Below, piece after piece: positions 25,983 to 35,014 of a stretch of DNA of 64,000 nucleotides. Each line of letters starts with the position of its first letter. The first letter of the stretch is position 1. A program made the position numbers and the translations under genes. Below the pieces are notes generated by a model that saw nothing but the letters and a program-made list of their open reading frames with translations, had not been told where the DNA came from and searched no databases. Source of the stretch: Acidobacteriota bacterium (GTDB lineage Bacteria; Acidobacteriota; Terriglobia; Acidiferrales; UBA7541); assembly GCA_013289835.1 (NCBI GenBank), contig JABCZG010000001.1, positions 1 to 64,000 of the forward strand. Reading direction: 5' to 3'.

Positions 25983-28106
25983 TCAGCGCACCGCGCGCAG
26001 CAAGGTTTGCATGTGATGCCCGTAGTAACCCAGCAGGACGACCAGCCCCACTAAAATCAGCAACGCGTAGCTGGAAAACAGCCCGGTCTGCAGCAGGCGC
26101 ACCGGGTAACTGAAGAGTTGCGTCAGCTTCGCTCCGAAATTCAACAACCCATCAATCACCCACTTGTCCCACCACATCGAAACCTTCGAGCTGAAGCGTG
26201 CCAGCCAGCCGGCCCCGTTGACGCCTAGCCCATCAATGACATTTGCATCGAGGACGCCAAGCAAAACACCAAGATCCTTTACGCGGTTCACAATCAATGC
26301 ATCGTAGATCTCATCCACGTAGTATTTATGAACAAGCAACTCGTAGACTTTCGGCCATTTCTCCGCCACCAATTGGGGAGCAATTCTCTTGGACCTGTAG
26401 AATTCATACGCAAGCCAGATCCCCGCGCCCGCCATCGAGAGAGACAACACCATCAGGAAGATTTCTTTTCCCACCGCATGGTGTGCGATTCGAACGGCTC
26501 CCGTCTCCGATATAACGCCCGCCAAGACCGGCTCAAGAAACCGCTCGAACCGATTCTCCCCGCCGAGCGCGCCCGGCCATCCAATCCATCCGCCAATGAT
26601 AGAAAGCGCGGCGAGAATAATGAGTGGAACGGTCATAGCTGGCGGCGATTCGTGGATGTGTTTCTCCACGTGCTCGTCCGCGCGAGAGTAGCCAAAGAAG
26701 GTGAGAAAGAGCAGACGGAACATGTAGAACGCGGTTAAGCCCGCCGTGAAGAAGCCGACAATCCAGAGCAGGAAGAATCGATCGAACGCCCGCCCGAGAA
26801 TTTCATCCTTACTGAAAAATCCTGCGAACGGAAAAATCCCCGCGATCGCAAGGGTTGCGATCAGAAAAGTCACTGCCGTCCTCGGAATCTTTCCCCACAA
26901 GCCGCCCATTTTCCGGATGTCCTGTTCCCCGGACATCGAGTGAATCACGCTGCCCGCTCCAAGGAAGAGCAGTGCCTTGAAAAACGCATGTGTCATCAAG
27001 TGAAAAATTCCCGCCGCGAATGCCCCTACGCCCAGCGCCAGGAACATATATCCAAGCTGGCTGATCGTCGAATACGCCAGCACCTTCTTGATGTCGTTCT
27101 GAACCACCGCCATGGACGCCGCGAAAATCGCCGTTACCGCGCCCACCACCGCCACCACATCCATAGCGGCCGGCGCAAGCTGGTAGACGGCGTTCATGCG
27201 CACAACCATGTACACGCCCGCGGTCACCATAGTGGCCGCGTGAATCAGCGCGCTCACCGGCGTCGGGCCCTCCATCGCATCTGGCAACCAAACATACAGC
27301 GGAATCTGCGCCGATTTCCCCATCGCCCCAATGAATAGCAACAGGGCAATGACGGTCAGTGTCGGCGTGATGACGCCGAGCGTTCCGGAATCTTTGGCGG
27401 CTTTCAGCACCTGAAAGATTCCGGAAGCACTCTCCGATTCCGGCAATCCGTTCGACATAAACCGAATAGTGCCCAAAGTCACCGCGGTCAGCAGAATTCC
27501 AAGGATAAAGCCCGCGTCACCAATGCGATTCACAATGAACGCTTTCTTCCCCGCGTCCGACGCCGATTTCTTCAGGAAATAAAATCCAATCAGGAGGTAG
27601 CTGCAAAGCCCGACGCCTTCCCAGCCCACGAACATAAGCAACATGTTATTCGCCAAGACCAGCGTGAGCATGGCGAACATAAATAGGTTCATATATCCGA
27701 AAAATCGGTAATAGCCGCCCTCGTGCGCCATATATCCGACCGAATACACGTGAATCAGGAAGCCCACGCCAGTCACCACCAGAACCATCACGCAGGAAAG
27801 TGGATCGAGCAGAAATCCCCAATCCGCCACGAATGGCACGAGGTGCCCGCCCGTCATTTGCATTGGGCCGGGCGTCAGCCATTCGAAAAGAACCTGTTGG
27901 AAGACGCGGTGCTCCGAATCCGCGGCCAGCAGCTCAGAAACCGCCCCCGCTGCGCAAACGAAGGACAGCCCGACGCTCCCGACGCAGAGCAAGCTCACGC
28001 CCGCCTTCGGAACTCGCTTGCCAACAAAAAGCATCAGCGCCGCTGTCGCCAGCGGAAAGAGCGGGATCAGCCACAGAAAGCTGAGAAACGTTCCTGTGGG
28101 CGTCAT
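25983..28106 (-). CDS. nuoL: NADH-quinone oxidoreductase subunit L (locus 2)
   Basis: A 707-residue antiporter-like subunit, 46 residues longer than the locus 1 NuoL. It has 'GWEGVGLCSYLLIGFYF' and 'GKSAQIPLYVWLPDAMEG'. The C-terminal third contains the 'VHKYYVDEIYDALIV' segment shared with locus 1, followed by the lateral-helix region and anchor. It lies 39 bases after nuoK. Confidence 0.95.
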   Translation of the reverse strand: MTPTGTFLSFLWLIPLFPLATAALMLFVGKRVPKAGVSLLCVGSVGLSFVCAAGAVSELLAADSEHRVFQQVLFEWLTPGPMQMTGGHLVPFVADWGFLLDPLSCVMVLVVTGVGFLIHVYSVGYMAHEGGYYRFFGYMNLFMFAMLTLVLANNMLLMFVGWEGVGLCSYLLIGFYFLKKSASDAGKKAFIVNRIGDAGFILGILLTAVTLGTIRFMSNGLPESESASGIFQVLKAAKDSGTLGVITPTLTVIALLLFIGAMGKSAQIPLYVWLPDAMEGPTPVSALIHAATMVTAGVYMVVRMNAVYQLAPAAMDVVAVVGAVTAIFAASMAVVQNDIKKVLAYSTISQLGYMFLALGVGAFAAGIFHLMTHAFFKALLFLGAGSVIHSMSGEQDIRKMGGLWGKIPRTAVTFLIATLAIAGIFPFAGFFSKDEILGRAFDRFFLLWIVGFFTAGLTAFYMFRLLFLTFFGYSRADEHVEKHIHESPPAMTVPLIILAALSIIGGWIGWPGALGGENRFERFLEPVLAGVISETGAVRIAHHAVGKEIFLMVLSLSMAGAGIWLAYEFYRSKRIAPQLVAEKWPKVYELLVHKYYVDEIYDALIVNRVKDLGVLLGVLDANVIDGLGVNGAGWLARFSSKVSMWWDKWVIDGLLNFGAKLTQLFSYPVRLLQTGLFSSYALLILVGLVVLLGYYGHHMQTLLRAVR

Positions 28107-28145
28107 GCGAGCTTTATTTCTTTTTTCACGTCGTCGTTTCCACCG

Positions 28146-28448
28146 CTACCATTTCAGCAAATCCATTTCGTCCGCCAGCACCGTTTCGCGGTTGCGGAAA
28201 AACGCAATGATGATTCCCAGCCCTACCGCCGCCTCCGCCGCCGCGTCGGCAATAATGAAGAGCGCGAAGACTTGCCCCGCCACGTCGCCGTACAAACGCG
28301 AAAATGCCACGAGATTGATATTCACCGCATTGAGAATCAGTTCGATGGACATCAAAATCACAATCACGTTGCGCCGCGTGATCACCCCGATCACCCCAAT
28401 AATGAAAAGCGCCGCGCTCAAAAACAGATAGTGTCCGATCGGCAGCAT
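28146..28448 (-). CDS. nuoK: NADH-quinone oxidoreductase subunit K (locus 2)
   Basis: Three-helix subunit of 100 residues with both conserved glutamates, in '[13 protein letters not shown]' and '[14 protein letters not shown]'. I chose the ATG at 28448, which overlaps the nuoJ stop (ATGA). A longer in-frame ORF runs back through nuoJ but has no family similarity. Confidence 0.94.
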   Translation of the reverse strand: MLPIGHYLFLSAALFIIGVIGVITRRNVIVILMSIELILNAVNINLVAFSRLYGDVAGQVFALFIIADAAAEAAVGLGIIIAFFRNRETVLADEMDLLKW

Positions 28449-28966
28449 CACTTTTCCTTCTTCGCCATGACCACCGCTCCAATCATCGCCACCAGCAGCA
28501 AAACCGAAGCGATTTCGAATGCAAGCAAATAGTTTCCGAACAAGCTCTGCGCGACGGCCTCCGAATTCGCCGGCAATTCGCTCGCCGGCGGAGCGGCCAG
28601 GACCGGAATCCCCTGCCCCGGTATTTTTTCCGACGACCACAGCATCAATCCGAACTGCGCGCTCAGCGCCAGCGCCACGATCAGCGCCACCCACTTCTGC
28701 CGCGCAAACTGAATCTGCTGCAGCGCCACATCCAGGTTGACCAGCATGATCACGAAGATAAACAGCACCATGATCCCGCCGACATACAGGATGATCTGCA
28801 CGATAAACAAAAACTCCGCGCGCAACTGCAAAAAGATTCCTGCCGTGGCGAGTAGCGCGGTGACCAGAAAGATCGCGCTATGCACCGCATTGCGCCGCGT
28901 CACCATCAGCGCCCCGCTGGCAATCGCCAGCCCCGCAAAAATATAAAATAGGACCTTATCCAGCAT
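28448..28966 (-). CDS. nuoJ: NADH-quinone oxidoreductase subunit J (locus 2)
   Basis: Five-helix membrane subunit of 172 residues. The family segment '[19 protein letters not shown]' is present, with the conserved TyrXGlyGly. The loop before the last helix is Pro/Ala-rich. Its start overlaps the end of nuoH by 11 bases, leaving no place for nuoI. Confidence 0.93.
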   Translation of the reverse strand: MLDKVLFYIFAGLAIASGALMVTRRNAVHSAIFLVTALLATAGIFLQLRAEFLFIVQIILYVGGIMVLFIFVIMLVNLDVALQQIQFARQKWVALIVALALSAQFGLMLWSSEKIPGQGIPVLAAPPASELPANSEAVAQSLFGNYLLAFEIASVLLLVAMIGAVVMAKKEK

Positions 28967-30308
28967 AGAAATCCGAAGCGGGCGCGTTTTCCTTCCCGGC
29001 AGAGCTCTGCTGTCCAGCAGCCAGAATCATCAGCGCCACCACCAGTGCGATGATCGCCGCAGGCGTCGTGACCAGGAGCATCGACCAGCCATGCAAATTG
29101 AAATACGAACCCACGATCAGCGCCACGCCCACGACCAACACGTTGACGATGGACAACGGGATCAGGAACTGCCATCCCAGCCGCATCAGCTGATCGAAGC
29201 GATAGCGCGGGATCGTAAATCGCAGCCACATGAAAAAATAAATGTAGGCGCTCACCTTGAAAATGAACCAGAACCCGCCATGAATCCCTGCATAAAGCGG
29301 CTTTGCGATCGGCAGCGCAACCGGCGCGAGTAGTACCAGCGCCAGGGCAAGGCACAAACCCGCCACCGCCAACATGAAAAGTTGCTGCACCCGCGAAGGC
29401 TGTTTGGGCGTCCGCAACAAGCAATACCCGGCGACTCCAATCATCAGCAGGGGCGGAACATAATCCAGAAAATTAAAAAAGTGCACGCGCGCAAACGGCC
29501 GCAGCCAGCCGCCTAGAAAAAGCGTCGTCGCCACCGAAGACACCACAATCATGTTGGTGTATTCCGCCAGAAAATAAAGCGACCAGCGAAATCCGCTGAA
29601 CTCCGTCATGTAGCCGGCGACAAGCTCGGACTCCGCCTCCGGCAAATCAAATGGCGCGCGGTTCGTCTCCGCAATCGACGCCACGAGATAGATAAAGAAA
29701 GCCACCGGCGCCAGCATCACGAACCAGATTCCTTCGTTGTACTGCGCCTCCACAATCGCTTTGATATTTAGCGTGCCCGTGAGCAGCAACCCGCTCACCA
29801 AAGCCATCCCTGCTGCCGTTTCGTAACTCACCAGCTGAGCGGAACTCCGGAGCGAGCCCATCAACGAGTAGTGGCTATTCGAAGCCCATCCGCCCAGCAC
29901 GATCCCGAAAATTCCCATCGCGCTGACGCCCACGACAAATAAAATTCCGATGTTGATATCCTTCGCGATCTGAAACGCCGGACCAATCGCCAGACCAGCG
30001 ATCGAAAGCAGCGCCGCTCCCACCGAAAGCACCGGTGCAAGCCAAAAAACCAGTTTGTCCGCGTTGTCCGGGATGATGTCTTCCTTGATGAGCAGCTTGA
30101 CGGCATCCGCGATCGGCTGCAGCAGACCGTGCGGCCCCACGCGCATCGGTCCCAGCCGCGCTTGCATGTCCGCCATCAATTTGCGTTCCACCAACACGAT
30201 GTAGCCGACGATGAGCGGCAACACGGCGACGATCACTAGCCCGCACAGCAGCGGAGCCCAGTAGAGCTTCAAGAAATCCATCGTTGCCTGAATGACGGCT
30301 TGCATCAC
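28956..30308 (-). CDS. nuoH: NADH-quinone oxidoreductase subunit H (locus 2)
   Basis: Membrane subunit of 450 residues with 'LVERKLMADMQARLGPMRVG' and 'AETNRAPFDLPEAESELVAG'. It is 42 residues longer than the locus 1 NuoH. The extra length sits in a hydrophobic insert at about 290-345 and in a C-terminal tail. It starts 46 bases after nuoD. Confidence 0.95.
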   Translation of the reverse strand: MMQAVIQATMDFLKLYWAPLLCGLVIVAVLPLIVGYIVLVERKLMADMQARLGPMRVGPHGLLQPIADAVKLLIKEDIIPDNADKLVFWLAPVLSVGAALLSIAGLAIGPAFQIAKDINIGILFVVGVSAMGIFGIVLGGWASNSHYSLMGSLRSSAQLVSYETAAGMALVSGLLLTGTLNIKAIVEAQYNEGIWFVMLAPVAFFIYLVASIAETNRAPFDLPEAESELVAGYMTEFSGFRWSLYFLAEYTNMIVVSSVATTLFLGGWLRPFARVHFFNFLDYVPPLLMIGVAGYCLLRTPKQPSRVQQLFMLAVAGLCLALALVLLAPVALPIAKPLYAGIHGGFWFIFKVSAYIYFFMWLRFTIPRYRFDQLMRLGWQFLIPLSIVNVLVVGVALIVGSYFNLHGWSMLLVTTPAAIIALVVALMILAAGQQSSAGKENAPASDFYAG

Positions 30309-30354
30309 CGAACTATTTCTCCTGCGAGCTTGGCGGTCTTTTACTTATGCGACC

Positions 30355-31509
30355 TTATCTGTCGACTTCCCCCAAAACAATGTCAATCGTCCCGATGATG
30401 GCCACTACATCCGCCACCAAGTGTCCTCGAACCATGCGATCAAACGCCTGCAAATTGATAAACGACGGCGGCCGTATTCGCACGCGATACGGCTGCACCG
30501 TCCCATCGCTCACCACGTAATACCCCAGCTCGCCCTTCGGTGCTTCGATCGCGTGATAGACCTCTCCCGGCGGCGGCTTCAAAACTTTGCCCACCTTCGC
30601 CAGGATCGGTCCCGCCGGAATATTCTCGATAGCCTGCAAACAAATCAGCCGCGACTGCCGCATCTCTTCCATGCGCACCAAGTAGCGGTCGTACGTATCG
30701 CCGGTGGTGCCTACGGGAATTTCGAATTTGTACTGGTCGTACGCCGCATAAGGCGCCGCTTTACGAAGGTCCCACTTCACCCCACTCGCCCGCAGCACCG
30801 GCCCAGTCACGCCAAACGCGATGGCGTCCTCGGCGGTCAGAATTCCCACGCCTTTCGTGCGCCCAATCCAGATGCGGTTCTGCGTCAGCAGCGTCTCGTA
30901 TTCCGCGACGCGCGATTCGAAATCCTTGCAGAATCTCTCGACATCTTTCTCCAGCGTGTCGTAAGCCTCGTATTGCAACCCTCCAATTCGAAACGCGTGC
31001 GTGGTCAGCCTCGCACCGCAATATTTCTCAAAGATTTTCAGGATTTCTTCCCGCTCGCGCATGCAATAAAAGAGCGGCGTCAACGCCCCGATATCCAGCG
31101 CATGCGTTCCCAGCCACAACAAGTGGCTGGCAATTCTCTGCAGCTCCGTAAGGATCGTTCGAATCACCCGCGCGCGCGGCGGCGCTTCCACCACTAGAAG
31201 TTTTTCGATCGCCTCGCAATATCCCAGCCCGTTGCTCACTGCCGCCACGTAGTCCATGCGGTCCACGTACGGCGCAAACTGCTGATACGTGCGGTTCTCC
31301 CCGATTTTCTCCACGCCGCGGTGCAGATAGCCGATGATGCATTCCGATCCGATCACGCGCTCGCCATCGAGCTTCAGCTTTACGCGCAACACCCCGTGCG
31401 TTGAAGGGTGCTGCGGCCCCATATTGATGATGAGCTCGTCCGCACCCAGCAGCGTTTTGTTCTCGGTTGTTGCTTCGCTACTCAGAGTCGTCTCCCGTTC
31501 AGCTTCCAA
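30355..31509 (-). CDS. nuoD: NADH-quinone oxidoreductase subunit D (locus 2)
   Basis: The 384-residue 49-kDa-type subunit, with '[17 protein letters not shown]', 'DRMDY' and the C-terminal '[12 protein letters not shown]' identical to locus 1. Quinone-pocket His and Tyr are kept, so it looks catalytically competent. It lies 18 bases after nuoC. Confidence 0.95.
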   Translation of the reverse strand: MEAERETTLSSEATTENKTLLGADELIINMGPQHPSTHGVLRVKLKLDGERVIGSECIIGYLHRGVEKIGENRTYQQFAPYVDRMDYVAAVSNGLGYCEAIEKLLVVEAPPRARVIRTILTELQRIASHLLWLGTHALDIGALTPLFYCMREREEILKIFEKYCGARLTTHAFRIGGLQYEAYDTLEKDVERFCKDFESRVAEYETLLTQNRIWIGRTKGVGILTAEDAIAFGVTGPVLRASGVKWDLRKAAPYAAYDQYKFEIPVGTTGDTYDRYLVRMEEMRQSRLICLQAIENIPAGPILAKVGKVLKPPPGEVYHAIEAPKGELGYYVVSDGTVQPYRVRIRPPSFINLQAFDRMVRGHLVADVVAIIGTIDIVLGEVDR

Positions 31510-31527
31510 TTCAGCCGTAAAACCGCG

Positions 31528-32205
31528 TCACTGCCCGCTCTCGATTCCCAAATTCTCTCGCACCCACGCGGTATCCTGCTGCAAGATGTCGTAGTCCTTC
31601 CTCAGCGGATGGCCCTGCCACTCTTCGGGAAGCAAAATGCGCGTCAAGCCCGGATGCCCCGCGAAAACAATCCCAAACATGTCAAACGCTTCGCGCTCCA
31701 GCCAATTCGCCACCGGCCAGACTCCGGTAAGGCTTGGCACCTCTTCTCCATCTGCCGCCCACGCCTTCACCCGCAGTCGCTCGTTCTTCGGGAACGAATA
31801 GAGATTCAGCACCACATCGAATCGCTTCTCGCGCTTCGGCCAATCCACCGCCGTCAGGTCCGACAGCATGTCGAACTTTTCTTCATCGCGCAGGTGCAAC
31901 GCGATTTCCCCAAGCCGCGCGCGCTCGACCGTCACAATCGCTTGCTTGCGATCCTCCATCGCTTCCACGATGCCCGCCTCGAATTTCGCGCGCAGCCGCG
32001 CCACAAGCTCATTGTTGAGCGGAGTCTGCAAAACTACAGGAGGTTTTGGAGGAGCGGCAGGCGGAGCCGGTTTCGCAGCAGGAGCGGCAGGCGCACTCGC
32101 ATCGGCTGGCTTGGCAGGAGGAGTTGCAGTTGGAGACGGGCTTCCCGCGGGCTTTTCGCCCGGGGGCGGTTGGGGCGGTTTAGGTTCCCGAGGCTCGTCG
32201 GCCAT
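31528..32205 (-). CDS. nuoC: NADH-quinone oxidoreductase subunit C with Pro/Ala-rich extension (locus 2)
   Basis: A 225-residue protein. Residues from about 62 on are a normal NuoC, with 'NWLEREAFDMFGIVFAGHP' and 'RILLPEEWQGHPLRKDY'. The first roughly 58 residues are almost only Pro, Ala, Lys, Gly, Ser and Glu, a low-complexity tail not present in the locus 1 NuoC. The frame is continuous and the ATG is preceded by GGAG, so the tail is probably translated. The 168-base gap to nuoA contains no nuoB. Confidence 0.92.
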   Translation of the reverse strand: MADEPREPKPPQPPPGEKPAGSPSPTATPPAKPADASAPAAPAAKPAPPAAPPKPPVVLQTPLNNELVARLRAKFEAGIVEAMEDRKQAIVTVERARLGEIALHLRDEEKFDMLSDLTAVDWPKREKRFDVVLNLYSFPKNERLRVKAWAADGEEVPSLTGVWPVANWLEREAFDMFGIVFAGHPGLTRILLPEEWQGHPLRKDYDILQQDTAWVRENLGIESGQ

Positions 32206-32373
32206 GGACCCTGGAGGTGACAGGCTGCGGCGAACGAGTTGCCGTTCGCTTCAAGCAACAACGGAGCAGCCAAGAATTCAAACGCCGCGTTTCTAACACA
32301 CGCCGCAAACCGAGTCAATCACAACCACTTGCGGCCAAGACCATGTCTTCGAGCAAAAGAAAAGACCATCGGC

Positions 32374-32748
32374 TCAAGCCCACTCCAGCGCACCCTTTTT
32401 GTACAGCCACACGTAGCCCACCACCAGGATCCCCAGGAACACAAACATCGACACCAGCGCAAACAGCCCCGCGTGCGCTGCCACCCATCCTTTATACAGA
32501 ATTGCCCAGGGGATCAGGAACATGGTCTCCACGTCAAAAATCACAAACAGCATCGCCACAATATAGAACCGCACGGAATACCGCCCCCGCGAGCCACCCT
32601 CCGGCGGAATCCCGCACTCATAGGGCATCAGCTTGGCCCCCACGCGGGTCGACGTTGGCCGAATCAGCTTCGCGAAAACCAGCGTCACCGCAGGAAACGC
32701 AATCACCAGTGCCGCATAGAGCAAGACAGGAAGGTAAGCGCTCGGCAT
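32374..32748 (-). CDS. nuoA: NADH-quinone oxidoreductase subunit A (locus 2)
   Basis: Three-helix subunit of 124 residues with 'YECGIPPEGG' and 'IFDVETMFLIPWA'. It is the first gene of locus 2. The ATG is preceded by GAGGGAG. It is diverged from the locus 1 NuoA but has the same topology. Confidence 0.93.
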   Translation of the reverse strand: MPSAYLPVLLYAALVIAFPAVTLVFAKLIRPTSTRVGAKLMPYECGIPPEGGSRGRYSVRFYIVAMLFVIFDVETMFLIPWAILYKGWVAAHAGLFALVSMFVFLGILVVGYVWLYKKGALEWA

Positions 32749-32766
32749 AACTCCCTCACGCGCAGC

Positions 32767-32794
32767 ATCCTATCACCATTTCCGACGCAAGCAA
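32767..32794 (-). promoter_or_regulatory. Possible promoter of locus 2
   Basis: On the - strand TTGCTT (32789-32794), 16 bases and TAGGAT (32767-32772) lie 19 bases before the nuoA start. The match is moderate and the start point is unproven. Confidence 0.3.
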
Positions 32795-32837
32795 TGCCGT
32801 GTTCGTGGATTCTTTGGTCCACCCTTGAGTGAATCGA

Positions 32838-32853
32838 GCTTACAGGAGTAAGC
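32838..32853 (-). terminator. Small hairpin after the secreted-protein gene
   Basis: GCTTAC-AGGA-GTAAGC is a perfect six-base stem starting five bases after the upstream gene's stop codon. It has no U-run, so termination is uncertain. Confidence 0.3.
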
Positions 32854-32857
32854 AGGG

Positions 32858-33502
32858 CTACTGCGACGATTGGTCCTTGTCCTTCGTGAAATAGTTTACT
32901 CGGCCAGCGGGTTTCCAATGACCAGTTTTGTCGACCCGAAAAAGGAAATAGTCACCTGCTGTCGAAACCTGGTTCATGTAGGAGAAGATCAGGACATAAA
33001 CAACCGCTTCTGTTTTTTTCTGGCTGAAACCAACTCTTGAAAGAAAGATGGACAGATCTGGGGACTCCCAATCCTTCGATGGCTCGTCCCCTGGGCCTAT
33101 TAGCTTATGCTTCCACGGAGTAGAAATAGGTTCGTGCAAACGGACACTCACAGCATTCTTCTCTTCAAAATCCGACCAGGTCGAATTTTCCATGTTTGTC
33201 CACTCTGTTCGCAGGAGCTGTTTGACACTGATTGCGTTGTCCGGCTTGATCCACAGAAACGTGCAGCCGTTTACAAGTGGGACGAGGGAACCATCTTCAC
33301 CACATTTGCTGTTCAGCGTCACACTAAAGAGGGTGACGTGCGGCTCTTCCTTAGGAATGTGGTCCATAAGGCCCAAAACTGCCTCGTACACTCTGTATTC
33401 ATCGGCAGAAGCCTCGCTCGTGTTCTGCGACAAGACCGGCAGCGAAATCGCGCCGAACATAACTATCGACAGAGCTGCGATACCTGAGAGTTTGTGCTTC
33501 AC
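32858..33502 (-). CDS. Secreted hypothetical protein
   Basis: A 214-residue protein with an N-terminal signal peptide (hydrophobic about 8-24, cleavage near VLSQN). I do not recognise the mature part. It has several aromatic residues, two cysteines (about 67 and 80) that could form a disulfide, and ends in 'WKPAGRVNYFTKDKD'. It starts with GTG, with AGGAGG 11 bases upstream. Its base composition is more AT-rich than that of its neighbours, which may point to acquisition by transfer. It lies upstream of complex I locus 2 but is probably a separate transcript. Confidence 0.7.
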   Translation of the reverse strand: MKHKLSGIAALSIVMFGAISLPVLSQNTSEASADEYRVYEAVLGLMDHIPKEEPHVTLFSVTLNSKCGEDGSLVPLVNGCTFLWIKPDNAISVKQLLRTEWTNMENSTWSDFEEKNAVSVRLHEPISTPWKHKLIGPGDEPSKDWESPDLSIFLSRVGFSQKKTEAVVYVLIFSYMNQVSTAGDYFLFRVDKTGHWKPAGRVNYFTKDKDQSSQ

Positions 33503-33616
33503 GGGAATGTGAACCTCCTGCGGGAGGAGCCGATTACCATTCTACTTCAGGAAAATTCGCGGAAGTCGACGGGCCGATCCAGAAACATTTTTCCCGACTG
33601 GATTCCGCTGTTATAA

Positions 33617-34444
33617 CTACTTCTCGAACAGCAACTCTCCCGCGCGGCTCGTCGCTTTCACCACGGCCTTAATCAACGTAACGCGCAGCTTCCCTTCTTC
33701 CAATTCCATGATTCCATCAATCGTGCAGCCCGCCGGCGTAGTCACCGCGTCCTTCAGAAGCGCGGGATGATCCCCGGTTTCCAGCACCACGCTCGCCGCA
33801 CCTTTCATCGTCTGCGCTGCCAGCAACGTGGCAACGTCGCGCGGCAATCCCACCTTGACCCCAGCCTCCGCGAGCGATTCCAGAATGATGTACGCATACG
33901 CCGGCCCGCTCGCCGAAAGCCCGGTAACCGCATCCATATTCTTTTCATCCACAACGACCGTGCGCCCCACCGCGTCAAACATCCTCCGCGCCGTCTCCAG
34001 GTGCTCCGCCTTCGCGTGCGCGCCCGCGCAAATCCCGGTCATGCCGCAGCCCACCGCCGCCGGCGTATTCGGCATCGCCCGCACCACCGGCACTCTTGCG
34101 CTGACGCGCTGCTCGATATAGCTCGTCGGCACCGAAGCCGCCACGCAAATCACCAGCGTCTTCTCGCTCAACTCCGGCGCGATCTCTTTCAACACATCGC
34201 CCACCACCTGCGGCTTCACGCCCAGCAGCACAATATCCGCGCCGTGTACCGCCTTGCGGTTCGCCGTGGTCACGCTAACGCCCAGCTCCTTCGCCAGCGC
34301 CGCCGCCTTTTCCCCATGCTTCACCGTCGCGGTAACATGCTTCGGCGAAAAGAGCCCCTGCTTCAAATAGGCCCGCAGCAAAATCCCGCCGAGTTTCCCC
34401 GCGCCCAGAACCGCCAGTTTCTTGTCGGATGGTTTAGTCGCCAT
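33617..34444 (-). CDS. proC: Pyrroline-5-carboxylate reductase
   Basis: Last step of proline synthesis, reducing pyrroline-5-carboxylate with NAD(P)H. The 275-residue protein has the Rossmann motif 'LGAGKLGG' near residue 13, 'VKPQVV', 'RAMPNTPAAVG' and the C-terminal family signature 'LSASGPAYAYIILESLAEAG' followed by 'TTPAGCTIDG'. It lies downstream of mogA on the same strand, 71 bases away, and may be read from the same transcript. Confidence 0.95.
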   Translation of the reverse strand: MATKPSDKKLAVLGAGKLGGILLRAYLKQGLFSPKHVTATVKHGEKAAALAKELGVSVTTANRKAVHGADIVLLGVKPQVVGDVLKEIAPELSEKTLVICVAASVPTSYIEQRVSARVPVVRAMPNTPAAVGCGMTGICAGAHAKAEHLETARRMFDAVGRTVVVDEKNMDAVTGLSASGPAYAYIILESLAEAGVKVGLPRDVATLLAAQTMKGAASVVLETGDHPALLKDAVTTPAGCTIDGIMELEEGKLRVTLIKAVVKATSRAGELLFEK

Positions 34445-34515
34445 GATGCAATCATTCTTGACTCGATTGCGAAATCGGTCAACCCAAGAATCTTGATTGG
34501 AAGGAAATGCCGCGC

Positions 34516-34992
34516 CTAATCGTGCCGAGCGCCATGCAGAACTTTTGCCGCGTGCGGCAACAGGTGCGCCACCGCATCCAGCGACTCCACCGCACCCTTC
34601 GGGCTTCCCGGCAGATTGACGATCAGCGTCTTGCTCCGCACTGCAGCTGTCCCGCGCGAGAGCACCGCCGTCGGCGTGAGCTCCAGTCCCTTGCGGCGCA
34701 TCTCTTCCGGAATTCCGGGCACAATGCGGTCCGCCACCGCTTGCGTCGCCTCCGGAGTATTGTCCCGCGGCCCCAGCCCGGTCCCGCCCGTCGTCAGCAG
34801 CACATCCACGCGCCCCGAATCCGCCAGCTCCCGCAACTGCTCGCGGATATTCGCCGGATCATCGGACACGCGCAGCGCCGACGTAACTTCCCACCCCAGC
34901 CCACGGCAAACCGCCACCACCGCCGGACCCGACAAATCCTCGCGTTCATTTCTGGAAACGGAATCGCTGATAGTAAGGACCGCTACGCGCAT
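34516..34992 (-). CDS. mogA: MogA/MoaB-type molybdopterin adenylyltransferase
   Basis: A 158-residue enzyme that adenylylates molybdopterin before metal insertion by MoeA. It shows the 'TTGGTGLGPRDNTPEA' signature and the closing 'NLPGSPKGA' motif. The sequence alone does not separate MogA from MoaB. It belongs to a same-strand group moeA-moaC-response regulator-mogA. Confidence 0.9.
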   Translation of the reverse strand: MRVAVLTISDSVSRNEREDLSGPAVVAVCRGLGWEVTSALRVSDDPANIREQLRELADSGRVDVLLTTGGTGLGPRDNTPEATQAVADRIVPGIPEEMRRKGLELTPTAVLSRGTAAVRSKTLIVNLPGSPKGAVESLDAVAHLLPHAAKVLHGARHD

Positions 34993-35014
34993 GAGGAAGG
35001 ATTTTCTCGGAGGC

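Noticed and set aside
32206..32373. Hidden nuoB between nuoA and nuoC of locus 2
   Set aside because: Only 168 bases, too short for NuoB, and no frame shows its motif.
7437..32748. Recent inverted duplication of one nuo locus
   Set aside because: The paired subunits differ in length and sequence throughout and gene content differs, so the loci are old paralogs.
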